From: Nocardioides alpinus | GTDB lineage: Bacteria; Actinomycetota; Actinomycetes; Propionibacteriales; Nocardioidaceae | DNA: 64,000 bases | Direction: 5' to 3' | NCBI RefSeq assembly: GCF_900112035.1 | Contig: NZ_FOKC01000006.1 | Span: 1 to 64,000 of the forward strand | Shown: positions 24,011-33,710 of the stretch, piece by piece | How the letters are laid out: every line of letters starts with the position of its first letter | Numbering within the stretch: the stretch's first letter is position 1 | The notes under the pieces: generated by a model | Databases searched by the model: none | Told to the model about the DNA's origin: nothing | The model's input: the letters and a program-made list of their open reading frames with translations, nothing else | Program-made: the position numbers and the translations under genes

Positions 24011-25224
24011 GCGACCACTTCGTCGACCGCAACCGCCTGTGGTCGCGGTTCAACGCAGCGGTCGCGGCGCTCCCGGAGCCCCCGTCGACGCCGATCGCGG
24101 TGGTCGACCTCGACGTGTTCGACGCCAATGCCGCCGACCTCGTGCGCCGTGCCGGAGGCAAGCCGGTGCGGGTCGCGTCCAAGTCCCTCCGCGTCCCCGC
24201 CCTCATCTCGCGGGCCCTGGCCACGGACGGCTTCGCCGGCGTCCTCGGCTACACCGTGGCCGAGGCCCTGTGGCTCCACGAGAACGGCGTCAGCGACGAC
24301 ATCGTCGTGGCCTACCCGTCGGTCGACGCCGGCGCGCTGCGTCGGCTCGCGGCCTCCCCGGCGGCGGCAGCGGCGATCACCCTGATGATCGACGACGTCG
24401 CGCACCTCGACGCGGTCGACGCGGTCCGCGACTCGCTCGACGTCGAGATCCGGATCGCCCTCGACCTCGACGCCGGTCTGAGGCTCGGCGGGCAGCACAT
24501 CGGGCCCAAGCGCTCTCCCCTCTTCGACACCGCCGACGTCATCGCCCTGGCCCGCCGGGTCGTCGAGCGGGACGGCTTCCGCCTCGTCGGCGTGATGACG
24601 TACGAGGGCCAGGTCGCCGGTGTCCCCGACGACGTGCCCGACCAGCGCACCAGGTCGCTCCTCGTACGCCGCCTCAAGCAGGCCTCCATGGCACAGCTCG
24701 AGGTGCGGCGACGCGAGATCTCCGACGCGCTGGCGCGCGTGACCGAGCTCGAGTTCTGGAACGGCGGCGGCTCCGGCTCCGTCGAGGCCACGGCCGCCGA
24801 CCCGGCGGTCACCGAGATCGCCGCGGGGTCGGGACTGCTCGTGCCCGGGATCTTCGACCACTACGCCTCCTTCGAGCCCCGCCCGTCCGCCTTCTTCGGC
24901 CTCCGGGTGTCGCGCAAGCCGACGCCCGCGACGGCGACGGTCCACGGCGGCGGCCTGGTTGCGAGCGGCGCCACCGGTGCGGACCGCTCCCCCATCCCCT
25001 GGGCCCCGCCCGGCCTGCACCTCACGAACCTCGAGGGCGCCGGCGAGGTCCAGACACCGCTGACCGGCCACCCCGCCGCACTGCTCGCCATCGGCGACCT
25101 CGTGTGGTTCCGCCACGCCAAGTCCGGCGAGCTGTTCGAGCACGTGCGCGACGTGCACCTCGTCCGCGGTGAGTCGGTCACCGAGGTGGTGCCGTCGTAC
25201 CGCGGCTGCGACCGTGCCTTCTGA
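24007..25224 (+). CDS. PLP-dependent aldolase/deaminase of the D-threonine aldolase - alanine racemase family
   Basis: A 405-residue fold-type III PLP enzyme. The N-terminal alanine-racemase-like barrel begins PIAVVDLDVFDANAADL and has the cofactor lysine Lys59 in VRVASKSLR. The C-terminal domain (from about residue 270) contains HLTNLEGAGEVQTP and a histidine/aspartate set typical of the DSD1/D-threonine aldolase C-terminal metal site. The likely reaction is on a D-beta-hydroxy amino acid or D-serine-like substrate, but the substrate is not determined by sequence. GTG start overlapping the previous stop (GTGA). Confidence 0.82.
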   Translation: MSDHFVDRNRLWSRFNAAVAALPEPPSTPIAVVDLDVFDANAADLVRRAGGKPVRVASKSLRVPALISRALATDGFAGVLGYTVAEALWLHENGVSDDIVVAYPSVDAGALRRLAASPAAAAAITLMIDDVAHLDAVDAVRDSLDVEIRIALDLDAGLRLGGQHIGPKRSPLFDTADVIALARRVVERDGFRLVGVMTYEGQVAGVPDDVPDQRTRSLLVRRLKQASMAQLEVRRREISDALARVTELEFWNGGGSGSVEATAADPAVTEIAAGSGLLVPGIFDHYASFEPRPSAFFGLRVSRKPTPATATVHGGGLVASGATGADRSPIPWAPPGLHLTNLEGAGEVQTPLTGHPAALLAIGDLVWFRHAKSGELFEHVRDVHLVRGESVTEVVPSYRGCDRAF

Positions 25225-25801
25225 CTCCTACGACGTCGCGCGGCAGGTCGCCGACCGGGTAAAGGCCGCACCGCCGACGCTCGGTGCCGGCCGGCTGGTG
25301 TGCATCGACGGCCCCGGAGGGTCGGGCAAGACCACGCTCTCCGAGCGCCTCGAGGCCGTCGTGCCGGGCGCGACGGTGGTGCACTGCGACGAGCTCCTGC
25401 AGGGCTGGGACGGACTGCCGGGCCTCGCCTCGACCGTCGAGCGGCTGGTGACGCCTCTGGCCGCCGGACGGACCGGCAGCTGGCGACGGTGGGACTGGCT
25501 CGCCGACGACTGGGCCGAGACCCACGAGGTCGCGCCGGGCGGACTGCTCGTGCTGGAGGGCGTGGGCAGCTGGTCCCCCGCGATCGCCGACCTGGTGGGC
25601 GTCCTGGTGTGGGTCGAGGTCGCGTCAGAGGTGCGCCTCGAGCGCGGGATCGCCCGCGACGGAGAAGGGATGCGAGCCCACTGGGAGCGGTGGCGGCTCG
25701 AGGAGGACGCCCTGTTCGCCCGCCTCGGCACCCGTGAGCGCGCCGACGTGGTCGTCGACACCGCGGAGGCGGCTCGGGCCGGCGACTCCCCGAGCGGGTA
25801 G
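25214..25801 (+). CDS. P-loop kinase, uridine kinase-like
   Basis: A 195-residue P-loop NTPase. Walker A is GPGGSGKTT (residues 33-41); an HCDELLQGWDGL stretch supplies the acidic residue that would face the substrate hydroxyl, and LLVLEGVGSW is the strand with the Walker B-like glutamate. This layout matches the uridine kinase/AAA-type small kinases of actinobacteria; the phosphate acceptor is unknown. The GTG at 25214 overlaps the previous gene by 11 bases. An alternative start at 25169 would lie deeper inside that gene and is less likely. Confidence 0.78.
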   Translation: MPSDSYDVARQVADRVKAAPPTLGAGRLVCIDGPGGSGKTTLSERLEAVVPGATVVHCDELLQGWDGLPGLASTVERLVTPLAAGRTGSWRRWDWLADDWAETHEVAPGGLLVLEGVGSWSPAIADLVGVLVWVEVASEVRLERGIARDGEGMRAHWERWRLEEDALFARLGTRERADVVVDTAEAARAGDSPSG

Positions 25802-25833
25802 AAGTCCTGGCGTGCGCGGGGGCTGGTCGTGTC

Positions 25834-25839
25834 TAGTGT
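25834..25839 (+). promoter_or_regulatory. -10 box of leaderless aldose epimerase gene
   Basis: TAGTGT ends 7 bases before the ATG at 25847; no Shine-Dalgarno. Confidence 0.6.
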
Positions 25840-25846
25840 GGCCGTC

Positions 25847-26755
25847 ATGGTGTTGCCGAGCGGGGACCAGTACGAGATCGCGGCAGCGGGCTACGCCGCC
25901 GTCGTCACCGAGAGCGGGGCGGCGCTTCGAGGGTTGTCCCTCCACGGCCGGGAGCTCGTGGACGGGTTCGCGGCGGACGAGATGTCGTCGGGTGGACGGG
26001 GCCAGCTCCTGGCGCCGTGGCCCAACCGGATCCGTGACGGTCGCTACGCGTTCGGTGGTCGCGACCTCCAGCTCGGTCTCACCGACCCCAGCCGCGGCAA
26101 CGCCTCGCACGGGCTCGCCCGCTGGGCCGCGTGGACGCTCGAGGAGCACACCGCGACCTCGGTCTCACTGGTCTACCGCGTGATGGCGCAGACGGGATAT
26201 CCGTGGTCCCTCGACCTGCACGTCCTCTACGACCTGTCCGCCGACGGCCTGGTGGTGACCCAGACGGCGACCAACCTGTCCCCGTCTCCCGCGCCCTACG
26301 CCAGCGGAGCGCATCCCTACCTGAAGGTCGGGGACGCCATCGAGGAGCTGGAGCTGCGGGTCCCGGCGCGCACGCGCCTCCTGGTCGACGACCGACAGCT
26401 GCCGATCGGCGCGGAGCCGGTCGCCGGGGGGTACGACTTCACCCGCCCGCGCCCGGTCGGTGACGCCGTGCTCGACGAGGCGTACGGCGACCTGGCGCGC
26501 GAGGGCGGCCGGACGACCGTGACGCTGCGCGATCCTGTCCTCGACCGTGGGGTGGCGCTGTGGGTGGACGAGCGCCACCACTGGTTGCAGGTGTTCACTC
26601 CCCCGCCCGTGGAGGGCCGGCGAACAGGACTGGCGGTGGAGCCGATGACCGCGCCCGCAGACGCCTTCAACTCCGGCACCGACCTGGTCACCCTCGCTCC
26701 GGCCGGTGGCCCCGGCGACGAGCTGTCCGTCTCGTGGGGCATCCACGGGTCGTGA
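25847..26755 (+). CDS. aldose 1-epimerase family protein
   Basis: A 302-residue cytosolic protein of the GalM-like beta-sandwich superfamily, which interconverts alpha and beta anomers of sugars. Conserved parts include LLAPWPNRIRDGRYAFGG, GNASHGLARW (catalytic-region histidine), SGAHPYLKVG and the acidic VEPMTAPADAFNSG near the C-terminus that holds the general base. It is closer to the broad 'aldose 1-epimerase family' than to true galactose mutarotase, so the sugar is unknown. The ATG at 25847 is fixed by the -10 box. The next gene is convergent, with only 9 bases between stops. Confidence 0.88.
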   Translation: MVLPSGDQYEIAAAGYAAVVTESGAALRGLSLHGRELVDGFAADEMSSGGRGQLLAPWPNRIRDGRYAFGGRDLQLGLTDPSRGNASHGLARWAAWTLEEHTATSVSLVYRVMAQTGYPWSLDLHVLYDLSADGLVVTQTATNLSPSPAPYASGAHPYLKVGDAIEELELRVPARTRLLVDDRQLPIGAEPVAGGYDFTRPRPVGDAVLDEAYGDLAREGGRTTVTLRDPVLDRGVALWVDERHHWLQVFTPPPVEGRRTGLAVEPMTAPADAFNSGTDLVTLAPAGGPGDELSVSWGIHGS

Positions 26756-26764
26756 CGCGCGACC

Positions 26765-28054
26765 TCAGCCCCGGGGCATCAGCCTGTGGTCGACCCGCAG
26801 GGGCTCGGACAGGGTGATCTCGAGGTACTCGTTCTGGTCGGGCTGCGTCGTCGACCGCCCACCTGCAGCGGGGAAGTTGTTGTCGTTCATCACAGCGATG
26901 GTGTCGGCGTCGAGGATCTCGACGTCCTCGATCGTGAAGAACGGGAACGTGAACGGGTCGCCGTAGGGCGAGAGCCCTCCGGGGTTGGCGACGTCCATCA
27001 GGTCGACCACCAGCGTCTTGGACACCCATCCGTCCCGGTCGGTGTCGCGCAGGTCGACGAGGTAGATCCTCTTGAAGGCTGCTGTCGGACCCTGGCCGTT
27101 GTCGCGCTCGATGACGAGTGCCTCGTGGTTGTTGACCTGGATGAAGTCACCGAGCGCATGGGCCGGGCTCTCCATCCGGTAGCGCAGGAACCGGTCGTCG
27201 AACTCACCCTTGCGGACCGTGTAGATGCGGAGGGCGTCCGCGAGCCCCGCTGCCTTGTCCTCGTCCGTTGCGCCCTCGAGCATCGGGTGCAGCACCTGCC
27301 CGTTGGGGCTGATCGACATGCCCTCGTAGCCCTTCGAGTTCGGCAGGTTCGGCATCCCGGCACCCAACGTCGGGTTGGACGGGCTGCGGACGCCCGGCGT
27401 CGGGAGCGGCGCCTCGAGCAGGCGACCCCTGGCATCGAAGTGGAGCACGTAGGGACCGAACTCCTCGCCCACCCACAACGTGCCGTCGTCGGCCACCTGC
27501 AACGACTCGGGGTCGAAATCCCAGCCGGTGAGCAGACGATCCGGTTCCGGGCAGGAGTAGCCGGCCGGGACGACGTCGGCCGCGGCGCAGCCGCCATCTC
27601 GCCAGGTCGTCCACGGGATGAGGCTCCGCGGGTCACTGAAGGTCAGTGCGGTGCGGTCGTAGGTGGTCTCGCCCGACCCGTCCACGTCGTCTGGCTCGGG
27701 TGTGATGCGGTGCACGGCCAGGAGGAAGTCGGCGCTGTTGGCCTTCGCGCCGAAACCGTTGTCGGAGAGCACGAGGAAGGCGCCGTCCGCGAGTGCGTGC
27801 GTGCCGGAGAAGCCCTGGACCGGTTGGCCGACATAGGGCGCCGGGACCACGGCGCTGCCGGACGTCCAGTGGCCGCTGCGCTCGCTGCCCGGGACGTACG
27901 TCGTCGCCGGGAGCACGGACCAGGCCGAGAGCACCGCTCCACCGGGATCCACCTCGGATCCGTGCGGGATGGCCGAGGCAGTGGTGGCCGGGGCGCCGAG
28001 GGCAGTGACGGCGAGTGCGGTGGCGAGTGCGAGCGTGCGAGGTCCGAGGGTCAT
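26765..28054 (-). CDS. secreted esterase-like/phytase-like protein
   Basis: A 429-residue exported protein. The N-terminus MTLGPRTLALATALAVTAL followed by GAPATTASA is a Sec signal peptide with a likely cleavage after the ASA near residue 27. The mature part belongs to the phytase-like/esterase-like beta-propeller domain family, with FLVLSDNGFGAKANSADF, DFDPESLQVADDGTLWVGEE in parts, KGYEGMSISPNG and VMNDNNFP. Members are annotated as phytase-like by similarity only, so no reaction is claimed. A TTG at 28066 could add four residues; the ATG gives the better signal peptide. Confidence 0.85.
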   Translation of the reverse strand: MTLGPRTLALATALAVTALGAPATTASAIPHGSEVDPGGAVLSAWSVLPATTYVPGSERSGHWTSGSAVVPAPYVGQPVQGFSGTHALADGAFLVLSDNGFGAKANSADFLLAVHRITPEPDDVDGSGETTYDRTALTFSDPRSLIPWTTWRDGGCAAADVVPAGYSCPEPDRLLTGWDFDPESLQVADDGTLWVGEEFGPYVLHFDARGRLLEAPLPTPGVRSPSNPTLGAGMPNLPNSKGYEGMSISPNGQVLHPMLEGATDEDKAAGLADALRIYTVRKGEFDDRFLRYRMESPAHALGDFIQVNNHEALVIERDNGQGPTAAFKRIYLVDLRDTDRDGWVSKTLVVDLMDVANPGGLSPYGDPFTFPFFTIEDVEILDADTIAVMNDNNFPAAGGRSTTQPDQNEYLEITLSEPLRVDHRLMPRG

Positions 28055-28121
28055 GCTTCGAGCCAACAGGCGCCCGGTGACCAGCGGGCAACAGCCAGCC
28101 GTCGGGCGGGCGACGGCTGGG

Positions 28122-28607
28122 TCAGCGCTCGCCGGGGTCCTCGCGGTCGATCAGCGCGCGCACCGCTCGTACACCGTCTCGCGCCCGGCTGCCGTCGGAG
28201 CCCTGGAAGGCCATCGCGGAGATCGTCGTGCCGTCGGCGAGGTCGAGGGTGGCCCACGGGGCGCCTCCGGCCAGGTGGATGCCGAGCACCTCCTCCCAGG
28301 CGAGGTGCCGGGTCCGGAAGCCGTTGACCACGACGAGCGCGTCCACCTCGGCGGTGACGCGGGCGCGGGCGAGGGCCCAGCCGCAGGAGGCGAAGGCGGC
28401 CCCCATGACCAGGAGCGTCGAGCGCTGGAGCCAGGTGAAGCGGTCGCGGACCGACTCGTCGAAGCCGAACCAGGCCGCGGCACAGACCACGAGCAGCATC
28501 CCGCCGAAGCCGAGCACCGCGATGCGTACGCCCAGTGGGCGCCAGGTGTGCGGCAGGGAGGGCAGGGGCCGGCCGGCGGGCCGGGCGTCGTCAGAGCCGG
28601 CAGGCAT
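28122..28607 (-). CDS. PH-domain membrane protein
   Basis: A 161-residue protein of the actinobacterial bacterial-PH type: two membrane helices (about residues 26-46 and 62-82), then a small PH-like beta domain with VDALVVVNGFRTRHLAWEEVLGIHL. The function is unknown. The ATG at 28607 overlaps the end of hisG by 17 bases, so it is probably translated with the histidine genes. The same hisG - PH-protein linkage is, from memory, common in actinobacteria. Confidence 0.8.
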   Translation of the reverse strand: MPAGSDDARPAGRPLPSLPHTWRPLGVRIAVLGFGGMLLVVCAAAWFGFDESVRDRFTWLQRSTLLVMGAAFASCGWALARARVTAEVDALVVVNGFRTRHLAWEEVLGIHLAGGAPWATLDLADGTTISAMAFQGSDGSRARDGVRAVRALIDREDPGER

Positions 28608-29436
28608 GGATGTCCGTGAGCAGGATCGCGCGGGCCCCGATCGAGTAGAGCTCGTCCATGAGGCGCTGCGAGCCGGCGCGCGGCACCATCACCCGCACGG
28701 CGACCCAGCCGGCCTTGCCGAGCGGCGAGATCGTCGGCCCCTCGCGACCGGGCGCGAGCTCGGACGCTGCGTCGAGGTACTGCTGCTCGATGTCGTAGTC
28801 CATCATCACGAAGCTGCGCGCGACCAGCACGCCCTCGATCCGACGCCGGAAGATCTCGAAGTCGTCGGGCACCTGGCCGCCGCGGGTGATGAGCACCGCC
28901 TGCGAGTCGAGGATGACCTCACCGAAGGTCTCCAGGCCCGCCGCACGCAGCGTCGAACCGGTCTCCACGACATCGGCGATGACGTCGGCGACGCCGAGCT
29001 GGATGCTCGTCTCGACCGCGCCGTCGAGGCGGGTGACGCTCGCGTCGACCCCGTGGCGGAAGAGGTAGTCCTCGACCACACCGACGTACGACGTCGCGAT
29101 CCGCAGGCCGTGCAGGTCCTCCAGCGAGGAGTAGCGGCCGACGGGGCCGGCGAAGTGGAAGCGCGAACGGCCGAACCCGAGGTTCATGACCTCGTCGGCC
29201 TTGGCGCCGGAGTCGAGCAGCAGGTCGCGGCCGGTGATGCCGACGTCGAGCGTGCCCTCACCGACGTAGAGCGCGATGTCGCGCGGGCGCAGGTAGAAGA
29301 ACTCGACATCGTTCTCGGAGTCGACGAGCGCGAGCTCCTTGGAGTCGTTGCGCTGGCGGTAGCCCGACTCGCGCAGGATCTCGGTGGCGGCCTGGGACAG
29401 CGCCCCCTTGTTGGGGACGGCGATGCGGAGGGTCAT
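28591..29436 (-). CDS. hisG: ATP phosphoribosyltransferase, long form
   Basis: First enzyme of histidine synthesis, joining ATP and PRPP. The protein is 281 residues: two periplasmic-binding-like catalytic lobes with VPNKGALSQAA at the start and GVADVIADVVETGSTLRAAGL (in two blocks) as the PRPP loop, plus the C-terminal ACT-like regulatory domain (about 210-281), so it is the long, histidine-inhibited hexameric form that needs no HisZ. It lies 30 bases after hisE. Confidence 0.95.
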   Translation of the reverse strand: MTLRIAVPNKGALSQAATEILRESGYRQRNDSKELALVDSENDVEFFYLRPRDIALYVGEGTLDVGITGRDLLLDSGAKADEVMNLGFGRSRFHFAGPVGRYSSLEDLHGLRIATSYVGVVEDYLFRHGVDASVTRLDGAVETSIQLGVADVIADVVETGSTLRAAGLETFGEVILDSQAVLITRGGQVPDDFEIFRRRIEGVLVARSFVMMDYDIEQQYLDAASELAPGREGPTISPLGKAGWVAVRVMVPRAGSQRLMDELYSIGARAILLTDIHACRL

Positions 29437-29466
29437 GCGGGGTTCACCGGCTTCTGGGGGTGGTGC

Positions 29467-29730
29467 TCACAGGTGGGCGTAGACGTCGTCGAGGGTCAGG
29501 CCGGAGGCGATCATGAGCACCTGGGCGTGGTAGAGCAGCTGGCTGATCTCCAGCGCCGTCGCGTCCTTGCCCTCGTGCTCGGCGGCCATCCAGGACTCGG
29601 CGGCCTCCTCCAGGAGCTTCTTGCCGATGGCATGGACGCCGGCGTCGAGCTGCTGCACCGTGCCGGACCCCTCGGGGCGCTCCACGGCCTTGGCGGAGAG
29701 CTCTGCCCACAGGTCCTCGAACGTCTTCAC
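29467..29730 (-). CDS. hisE: phosphoribosyl-ATP diphosphatase
   Basis: Second enzyme of histidine synthesis; an 87-residue all-alpha MazG-like pyrophosphohydrolase. The conserved motif is [18 protein letters not shown] with the metal-binding glutamates, then [13 protein letters not shown]. The GTG at 29730 (VKTFEDLW) matches the usual HisE N-terminus; a TTG three codons earlier is less likely. TAGGCT ends 8 bases before the GTG, so the transcript may be leaderless. The pair hisE-hisG is typical of actinobacteria. Confidence 0.93.
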   Translation of the reverse strand: MKTFEDLWAELSAKAVERPEGSGTVQQLDAGVHAIGKKLLEEAAESWMAAEHEGKDATALEISQLLYHAQVLMIASGLTLDDVYAHL

Positions 29731-29738
29731 GAGGAGCA

Positions 29739-29744
29739 AGCCTA
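29739..29744 (-). promoter_or_regulatory. -10 box of hisE-hisG
   Basis: TAGGCT on the minus strand ends 8 bases before the GTG at 29730, slightly longer than the usual 6-7 spacing. Confidence 0.5.
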
Positions 29745-29777
29745 GGGCGCGTCGGTGCCATCGGTGACACTGGCCGC

Positions 29778-30371
29778 ATGGACGAGATCACCGGCGCACC
29801 CGATTGGGGCCGCCTCGCCTGGCCCCGGACCACCGAGCGCCTCACCCTGCGACCCGCGACCGCCGACGACGCGGAGGCGATGTTCGCCTACCGGTCCCTC
29901 CCGTCGGTCGCCCGCTGGATGACCCAGCTGCCGAGCGACCTCGAGTCGTGGCGCGTCGACTTCCACAAGCGCCACCCCTTCGCCCTGATGGTCCTTCTCG
30001 ACGACGCACCCATCGGCGACCTGTTCCTCAAGACCGAGGACGCCTGGGCGCAGGCCGAGGTGCGCGAGCGGGCCTCGAACGTCTTCGCGGAGATCGGCTG
30101 GTGCCTGGCCCCCGACCACGAGGGCCACGGCCTGGCCACCGAGGCCGTGCGCGACCTGTTGGCGATCGCGTTCGCCGGCCTCGGGCTGCGCCGGGTGATG
30201 GCCACCTGCTTCGCCGACAACGAGCCGTCATGGCGTCTGATGGAGCGTCTCGGCATGCGCCGTGAGTCCCACACCGTCCGGGACGCCCTGCACCGCGACG
30301 GCGAGTGGTACGACGGGCTCACCTACGCCCTGCTCGCCGACGAGTGGTCGCCTGACGGGACCCACCCCTAG
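29778..30371 (+). CDS. GNAT-family N-acetyltransferase (RimJ/RimL type)
   Basis: A 197-residue acetyl-CoA-dependent transferase. It has the RimJ/RimL opening [21 protein letters not shown], a beta4 core with [19 protein letters not shown] in which the acetyl-CoA loop GHGLATEA lies, and [19 protein letters not shown] near the end. Substrate unknown; the subfamily modifies protein N-termini or small amines and antibiotics. Divergent from hisE with 47 bases between starts. Confidence 0.9.
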   Translation: MDEITGAPDWGRLAWPRTTERLTLRPATADDAEAMFAYRSLPSVARWMTQLPSDLESWRVDFHKRHPFALMVLLDDAPIGDLFLKTEDAWAQAEVRERASNVFAEIGWCLAPDHEGHGLATEAVRDLLAIAFAGLGLRRVMATCFADNEPSWRLMERLGMRRESHTVRDALHRDGEWYDGLTYALLADEWSPDGTHP

Positions 30372-30400
30372 GAGGGGTTGTCCGGCGGCGAGGGCGTGCC

Positions 30401-30406
30401 TAGGGT
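30401..30406 (+). promoter_or_regulatory. -10 box of leaderless DUF3072 gene
   Basis: TAGGGT ends 6 bases before the ATG at 30413; no Shine-Dalgarno. Confidence 0.6.
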
Positions 30407-30412
30407 CGAGTC

Positions 30413-30661
30413 ATGACTCAATCGAACACGCATTCGGACCCCGCGGACACGCCCGAGACCCTGGGCGGCCCCCAGGGGGACAGCACGCGCAAGGACCCCG
30501 AGGAGTGGGTCACCGGCGACGAGCCGATGACCGGCGCGCAGCGCAGCTATCTTGACACCCTGGCGCGCGAGGCCGGCGAGGAGCTGCCCGGCGACCTCAC
30601 CAAGGCGCAGGCGTCCGAGCACATCGACCGCTTGCAGGGCGCCAGCGACCGGACGGCCTGA
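30413..30661 (+). CDS. DUF3072 domain protein
   Basis: An 82-residue acidic protein. The C-terminal half, DEPMTGAQRSYLDTLAREAG followed by LTKAQASEHIDRLQ, is the DUF3072 motif, which resembles the small helical segments found in SAP/Lsr2-type accessory modules. The N-terminal 30 residues are polar and probably disordered. The family has no assigned role. The gene stands alone, leaderless, and convergent with ribH. Confidence 0.85.
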   Translation: MTQSNTHSDPADTPETLGGPQGDSTRKDPEEWVTGDEPMTGAQRSYLDTLAREAGEELPGDLTKAQASEHIDRLQGASDRTA

Positions 30662-30683
30662 CCCCGCCACCGAGCAATTGGCG

Positions 30684-31157
30684 CTAGCGGATCCCGCGCA
30701 CGACCAGCGCGGTGTCGAGGGCGGCGGACGTCGCCTCCCAGCCCTTGTCCTCCACCGAGCCCTCGAGCCCGGCGCGGTCGAGTGCCTGCTGCTCGGTGTC
30801 GCACGTCAGCACGCCGAAGCCCACCGGCATCGCGTGGTCGACGCTCACCCGGGTCAGCCCGTCGGTGGCGGCGGAGCAGACGTAGTCGAAGTGGGGGGTG
30901 CCGCCGCGGATGACGACACCCAGGGCCACGACGGCGTCGTACCCCGCCCTGGCCAGGGCAGCAGCGACGACGGGCAGCTCGAAGGCGCCGGGGACCCGGA
31001 TCACCTCCGGTTCGCTGATGCCGTACGCCGCCAGCGCGCGCTCGGCACCCGCGACGAGTCCGTCCATCACCCGGGTGTGCCACGTGGCCGCGACGACGGC
31101 GACGCGCAGGCCGCTCGCGTCGAACGGCTGGGACGTCGGTGCTCCGGCTCCGCTCAT
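30684..31157 (-). CDS. ribH: 6,7-dimethyl-8-ribityllumazine synthase
   Basis: Condenses the ribityl-aminouracil with dihydroxybutanone phosphate to make lumazine; forms icosahedral or pentameric shells. 157 residues with [27 protein letters not shown] (the substrate loop) and the histidine-containing region [19 protein letters not shown]. The ATG at 31157 overlaps the ribBA stop as ATGA. Last gene of the riboflavin operon. Confidence 0.97.
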   Translation of the reverse strand: MSGAGAPTSQPFDASGLRVAVVAATWHTRVMDGLVAGAERALAAYGISEPEVIRVPGAFELPVVAAALARAGYDAVVALGVVIRGGTPHFDYVCSAATDGLTRVSVDHAMPVGFGVLTCDTEQQALDRAGLEGSVEDKGWEATSAALDTALVVRGIR

Positions 31158-32410
31158 GATGCTCCTTCATCGGTGCTGTCACGCGCCAGGTCGGGCAGGT
31201 CGTGCCCCATCCGGTCGCGCTTGGTCTGGAGGTAGGTCAGGTTGTGGTCGTTGGGGTGCGGCGTCAGCGGCACCCGCTCGGTGACCCGGATCCCGAAGTC
31301 CTCCAGGCTGGCGGTCTTGTCGGGGTTGTTGGTCATCAGCCGCACCGAGGCGACGCCGAGGTCGCGCAGCACCTGCGTGGCGGTGCCGTAGTGACGCGCG
31401 TCGGCGGGCAGCCCGAGGTCGAGGTTGGCGTCGACGGTGTCGCGACCGCCGTCCTGGAGCTGGTAGGCCTGCAGCTTGGCGACGAGGCCGATGCCGCGCC
31501 CCTCGTGGCCACGGAGGTAGACCACCACTCCCCTGCCCTCCGTGACGATGGTGCTCAGCGCCTCGTCGAGCTGGGGACCGCAGTCGCAGCGCTCGCTGCC
31601 GAAGACGTCCCCGGTGAGGCACTCGCTGTGCACCCGGGTGAGCACGGGCTCGTCGCCGCTGATGTCGCCGTGGACGAGGGCGACGTGCTCGCTGTCGTCG
31701 ATGGTGATGCGATAGCCGTACGCCGTGAACTCGCCGTGCCGGGTGGGCAGGCGCGTCTGGGCCACACGTACGACGTGGCGCTCGTGCCGGCGTCGGTAGC
31801 GCACGAGGTCCTCGATGGAGATCATCGCCAGGCCGTGCTCGTCGGCGAACGCGCGCAGCTCGGGCGCACGCTTCATCGTGCCGTCGTCGTTGACGACCTC
31901 GACCAGCACGCCGGCCGGGGTGAGCCCGGCCAGCTTGGCGAGGTCGACCGCGGCCTCGGTGTGCCCCCGGCGCACGAGGACGCCACCCTCCCGGTAGCGC
32001 AGCGGGAACACGTGGCCGGGCCGGGTGAGGTCACCGGGCTCCGTGGCCGAGTCCGCGAGGGTGCGCGCGGTGTGCGCCCGGTCGGCGGCGCTGATGCCGG
32101 TGCTGACGCCGTCGCGCGCGTCCACCGAGATCGTGTAGGCGGTGCGCAGCTTGTCCTTGTTGTGCGGGGTCATGAGGGGGACCTCGAGCCGCTCGAGCAT
32201 GTCGCCCGGCATCGGCACGCAGATGACGCCGCTCGAGTGACGGATCGTGAACGCCATCAGCTCCGGCGTGGCCTTGGAGGCGGCGAAGATGATGTCGCCC
32301 TCGTTCTCCCGGTCCTCGTCGTCGACGACCACCACCGCCTTGCCGGCAGCGATGTCCGCGATGGCCCGCTCGACCGGGTCGAGCCGCACGGATCCGCTGG
32401 GGGTGCTCAT
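31154..32410 (-). CDS. ribBA: bifunctional DHBP synthase / GTP cyclohydrolase II
   Basis: Makes both precursors of riboflavin. Residues 1-210 are the 3,4-dihydroxy-2-butanone-4-phosphate synthase, with [15 protein letters not shown] and [16 protein letters not shown]. Residues from about 215 are GTP cyclohydrolase II with the zinc cysteines in [17 protein letters not shown] and the [14 protein letters not shown] loop. Both sets of motifs are intact, so both activities are expected. 418 residues; the ATG at 32410 overlaps the transporter gene (ATGA). Confidence 0.96.
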   Translation of the reverse strand: MSTPSGSVRLDPVERAIADIAAGKAVVVVDDEDRENEGDIIFAASKATPELMAFTIRHSSGVICVPMPGDMLERLEVPLMTPHNKDKLRTAYTISVDARDGVSTGISAADRAHTARTLADSATEPGDLTRPGHVFPLRYREGGVLVRRGHTEAAVDLAKLAGLTPAGVLVEVVNDDGTMKRAPELRAFADEHGLAMISIEDLVRYRRRHERHVVRVAQTRLPTRHGEFTAYGYRITIDDSEHVALVHGDISGDEPVLTRVHSECLTGDVFGSERCDCGPQLDEALSTIVTEGRGVVVYLRGHEGRGIGLVAKLQAYQLQDGGRDTVDANLDLGLPADARHYGTATQVLRDLGVASVRLMTNNPDKTASLEDFGIRVTERVPLTPHPNDHNLTYLQTKRDRMGHDLPDLARDSTDEGAS

Positions 32411-33105
32411 GCGGGCACCTGCTCGCGCTGGACCTCGTCGGTGTCGGTGGTCTCGACGACGGTCCGGCTGGCGCGCCACCACACGAAGAACCCGATCACG
32501 ACGAAGACGGCGTAGACGAGGTACATGCCGGCCGTCGGGAGGTAGCCGGCCTTGATGAGGGTGGTGACGCCGACGATGTCGACGAGCACCCAGACCAGCC
32601 AGAACTCCACCCACCCGCGGGCCATGCCGTAGGTGGCGAGCATCGAACCGGCCAGGATCCACGCCTCGGTCGTCGGCCCCCACGACCCGATCTGCATCAG
32701 CACGGCGTACGCCACGGCGTAGCCGACGACGCCGAGCACGACCAGCTGCATCCGTTCGGGCCACGTCGCCCAGCGGGGAGCGATCGCCCCGCCGTCGGAC
32801 GCACCACCGGCGCTGCTCAGCTGCGACCAGCGCCACCAGCCGTAGACCGACACGGCGGCGAAGAACACCTGCCGACCCGCCTGGCCCCAGAGCGGCTCGG
32901 CGACCGTGCCGGACAGCTCGCCGGTGGCGAAGACGGTGAAGAGCAGGACGTTGCCGACGAGGCCGACGGGCCAGGCCCAGACGAAGCGCCTCATGCCGAG
33001 GACCGCGCTGGCGAGGCCGAACAGGTTGCCGACCACCTCGCGGACGCTGAGGGCACCGTCCCCCACGGGGATGGTGCCGTGGATCAGCCATTCGATCAGG
33101 GTCAT
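32407..33105 (-). CDS. RibM/PnuC-family riboflavin transporter
   Basis: A 232-residue inner-membrane protein with about seven membrane segments and the PnuC-family landmarks (VYGWWRW in the first third; a second [15 protein letters not shown] block). PnuC proteins facilitate vitamin uptake. Because this gene lies within the riboflavin operon under the FMN riboswitch, between ribE and ribBA, the substrate is most likely riboflavin, as for RibM/PnuX of other actinobacteria, rather than nicotinamide riboside. It overlaps its neighbours by TGATG and ATGA. Confidence 0.85.
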   Translation of the reverse strand: MTLIEWLIHGTIPVGDGALSVREVVGNLFGLASAVLGMRRFVWAWPVGLVGNVLLFTVFATGELSGTVAEPLWGQAGRQVFFAAVSVYGWWRWSQLSSAGGASDGGAIAPRWATWPERMQLVVLGVVGYAVAYAVLMQIGSWGPTTEAWILAGSMLATYGMARGWVEFWLVWVLVDIVGVTTLIKAGYLPTAGMYLVYAVFVVIGFFVWWRASRTVVETTDTDEVQREQVPA

Positions 33106-33710
33106 CAGGATTCCTTGGGGATGTAGGCGCCGAGCAGCTTCTCGACGTGCTTGGCGATCACGTCGGCCTCGAGGTTGACCAGGTCACCCGGCCGACGGGC
33201 GCCGAGCGTCGTGCGAGCGAGGGTCTCGGGGATCAGGCTGACGGTGAAGCTGGACTCGCGGGCCTCGACGACGGTGAGGCTGACGCCGTCGACGGTGATC
33301 GAGCCCTTGTCGACGAGGTAGCGCGCGAGGTGGGCGGGCAGCGAGATCTCTACGACGTCCCAGTGCTCGCTGGGCGAGCGGGAGATGACCTCGCCGACGC
33401 CGTCGACGTGACCCTGCACGATGTGGCCGCCGAGCCGCTTGTCGACCGTGACCGCGCGCTCGAGGTTGACCCGGTCGCCAGGCACGACACCGGCCAGCGA
33501 CGTCTTGTCGAGGGTCTCCTGCATCAGGTCGGCGGTCCATCGACCGTCACCGAGCTCGGCGACGGTGAGGCAGCACCCGTTGACGGAGATCGAGTCCCCG
33601 AGTCCGGTGCCCTCGAGCACGGTGGCGGCCTCGAGGGTGAGCCGGACGGCGTCGCCCTGGTCGATGATCTCGGCGATGGTGCCGAGCTCCTCGACGATTC
33701 CGGTGAACAT
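33105..33710 (-). CDS. ribE: riboflavin synthase alpha chain
   Basis: Dismutates two lumazines into riboflavin and the pyrimidine precursor. 201 residues made of two similar beta-barrels: the first starts [10 protein letters not shown] with [11 protein letters not shown], the second has [11 protein letters not shown] and [12 protein letters not shown], and the C-terminal helix mediates trimerisation. The two [14 protein letters not shown] motifs are the substrate pockets. TGATG junctions with ribD and the transporter gene. Confidence 0.96.
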   Translation of the reverse strand: MFTGIVEELGTIAEIIDQGDAVRLTLEAATVLEGTGLGDSISVNGCCLTVAELGDGRWTADLMQETLDKTSLAGVVPGDRVNLERAVTVDKRLGGHIVQGHVDGVGEVISRSPSEHWDVVEISLPAHLARYLVDKGSITVDGVSLTVVEARESSFTVSLIPETLARTTLGARRPGDLVNLEADVIAKHVEKLLGAYIPKES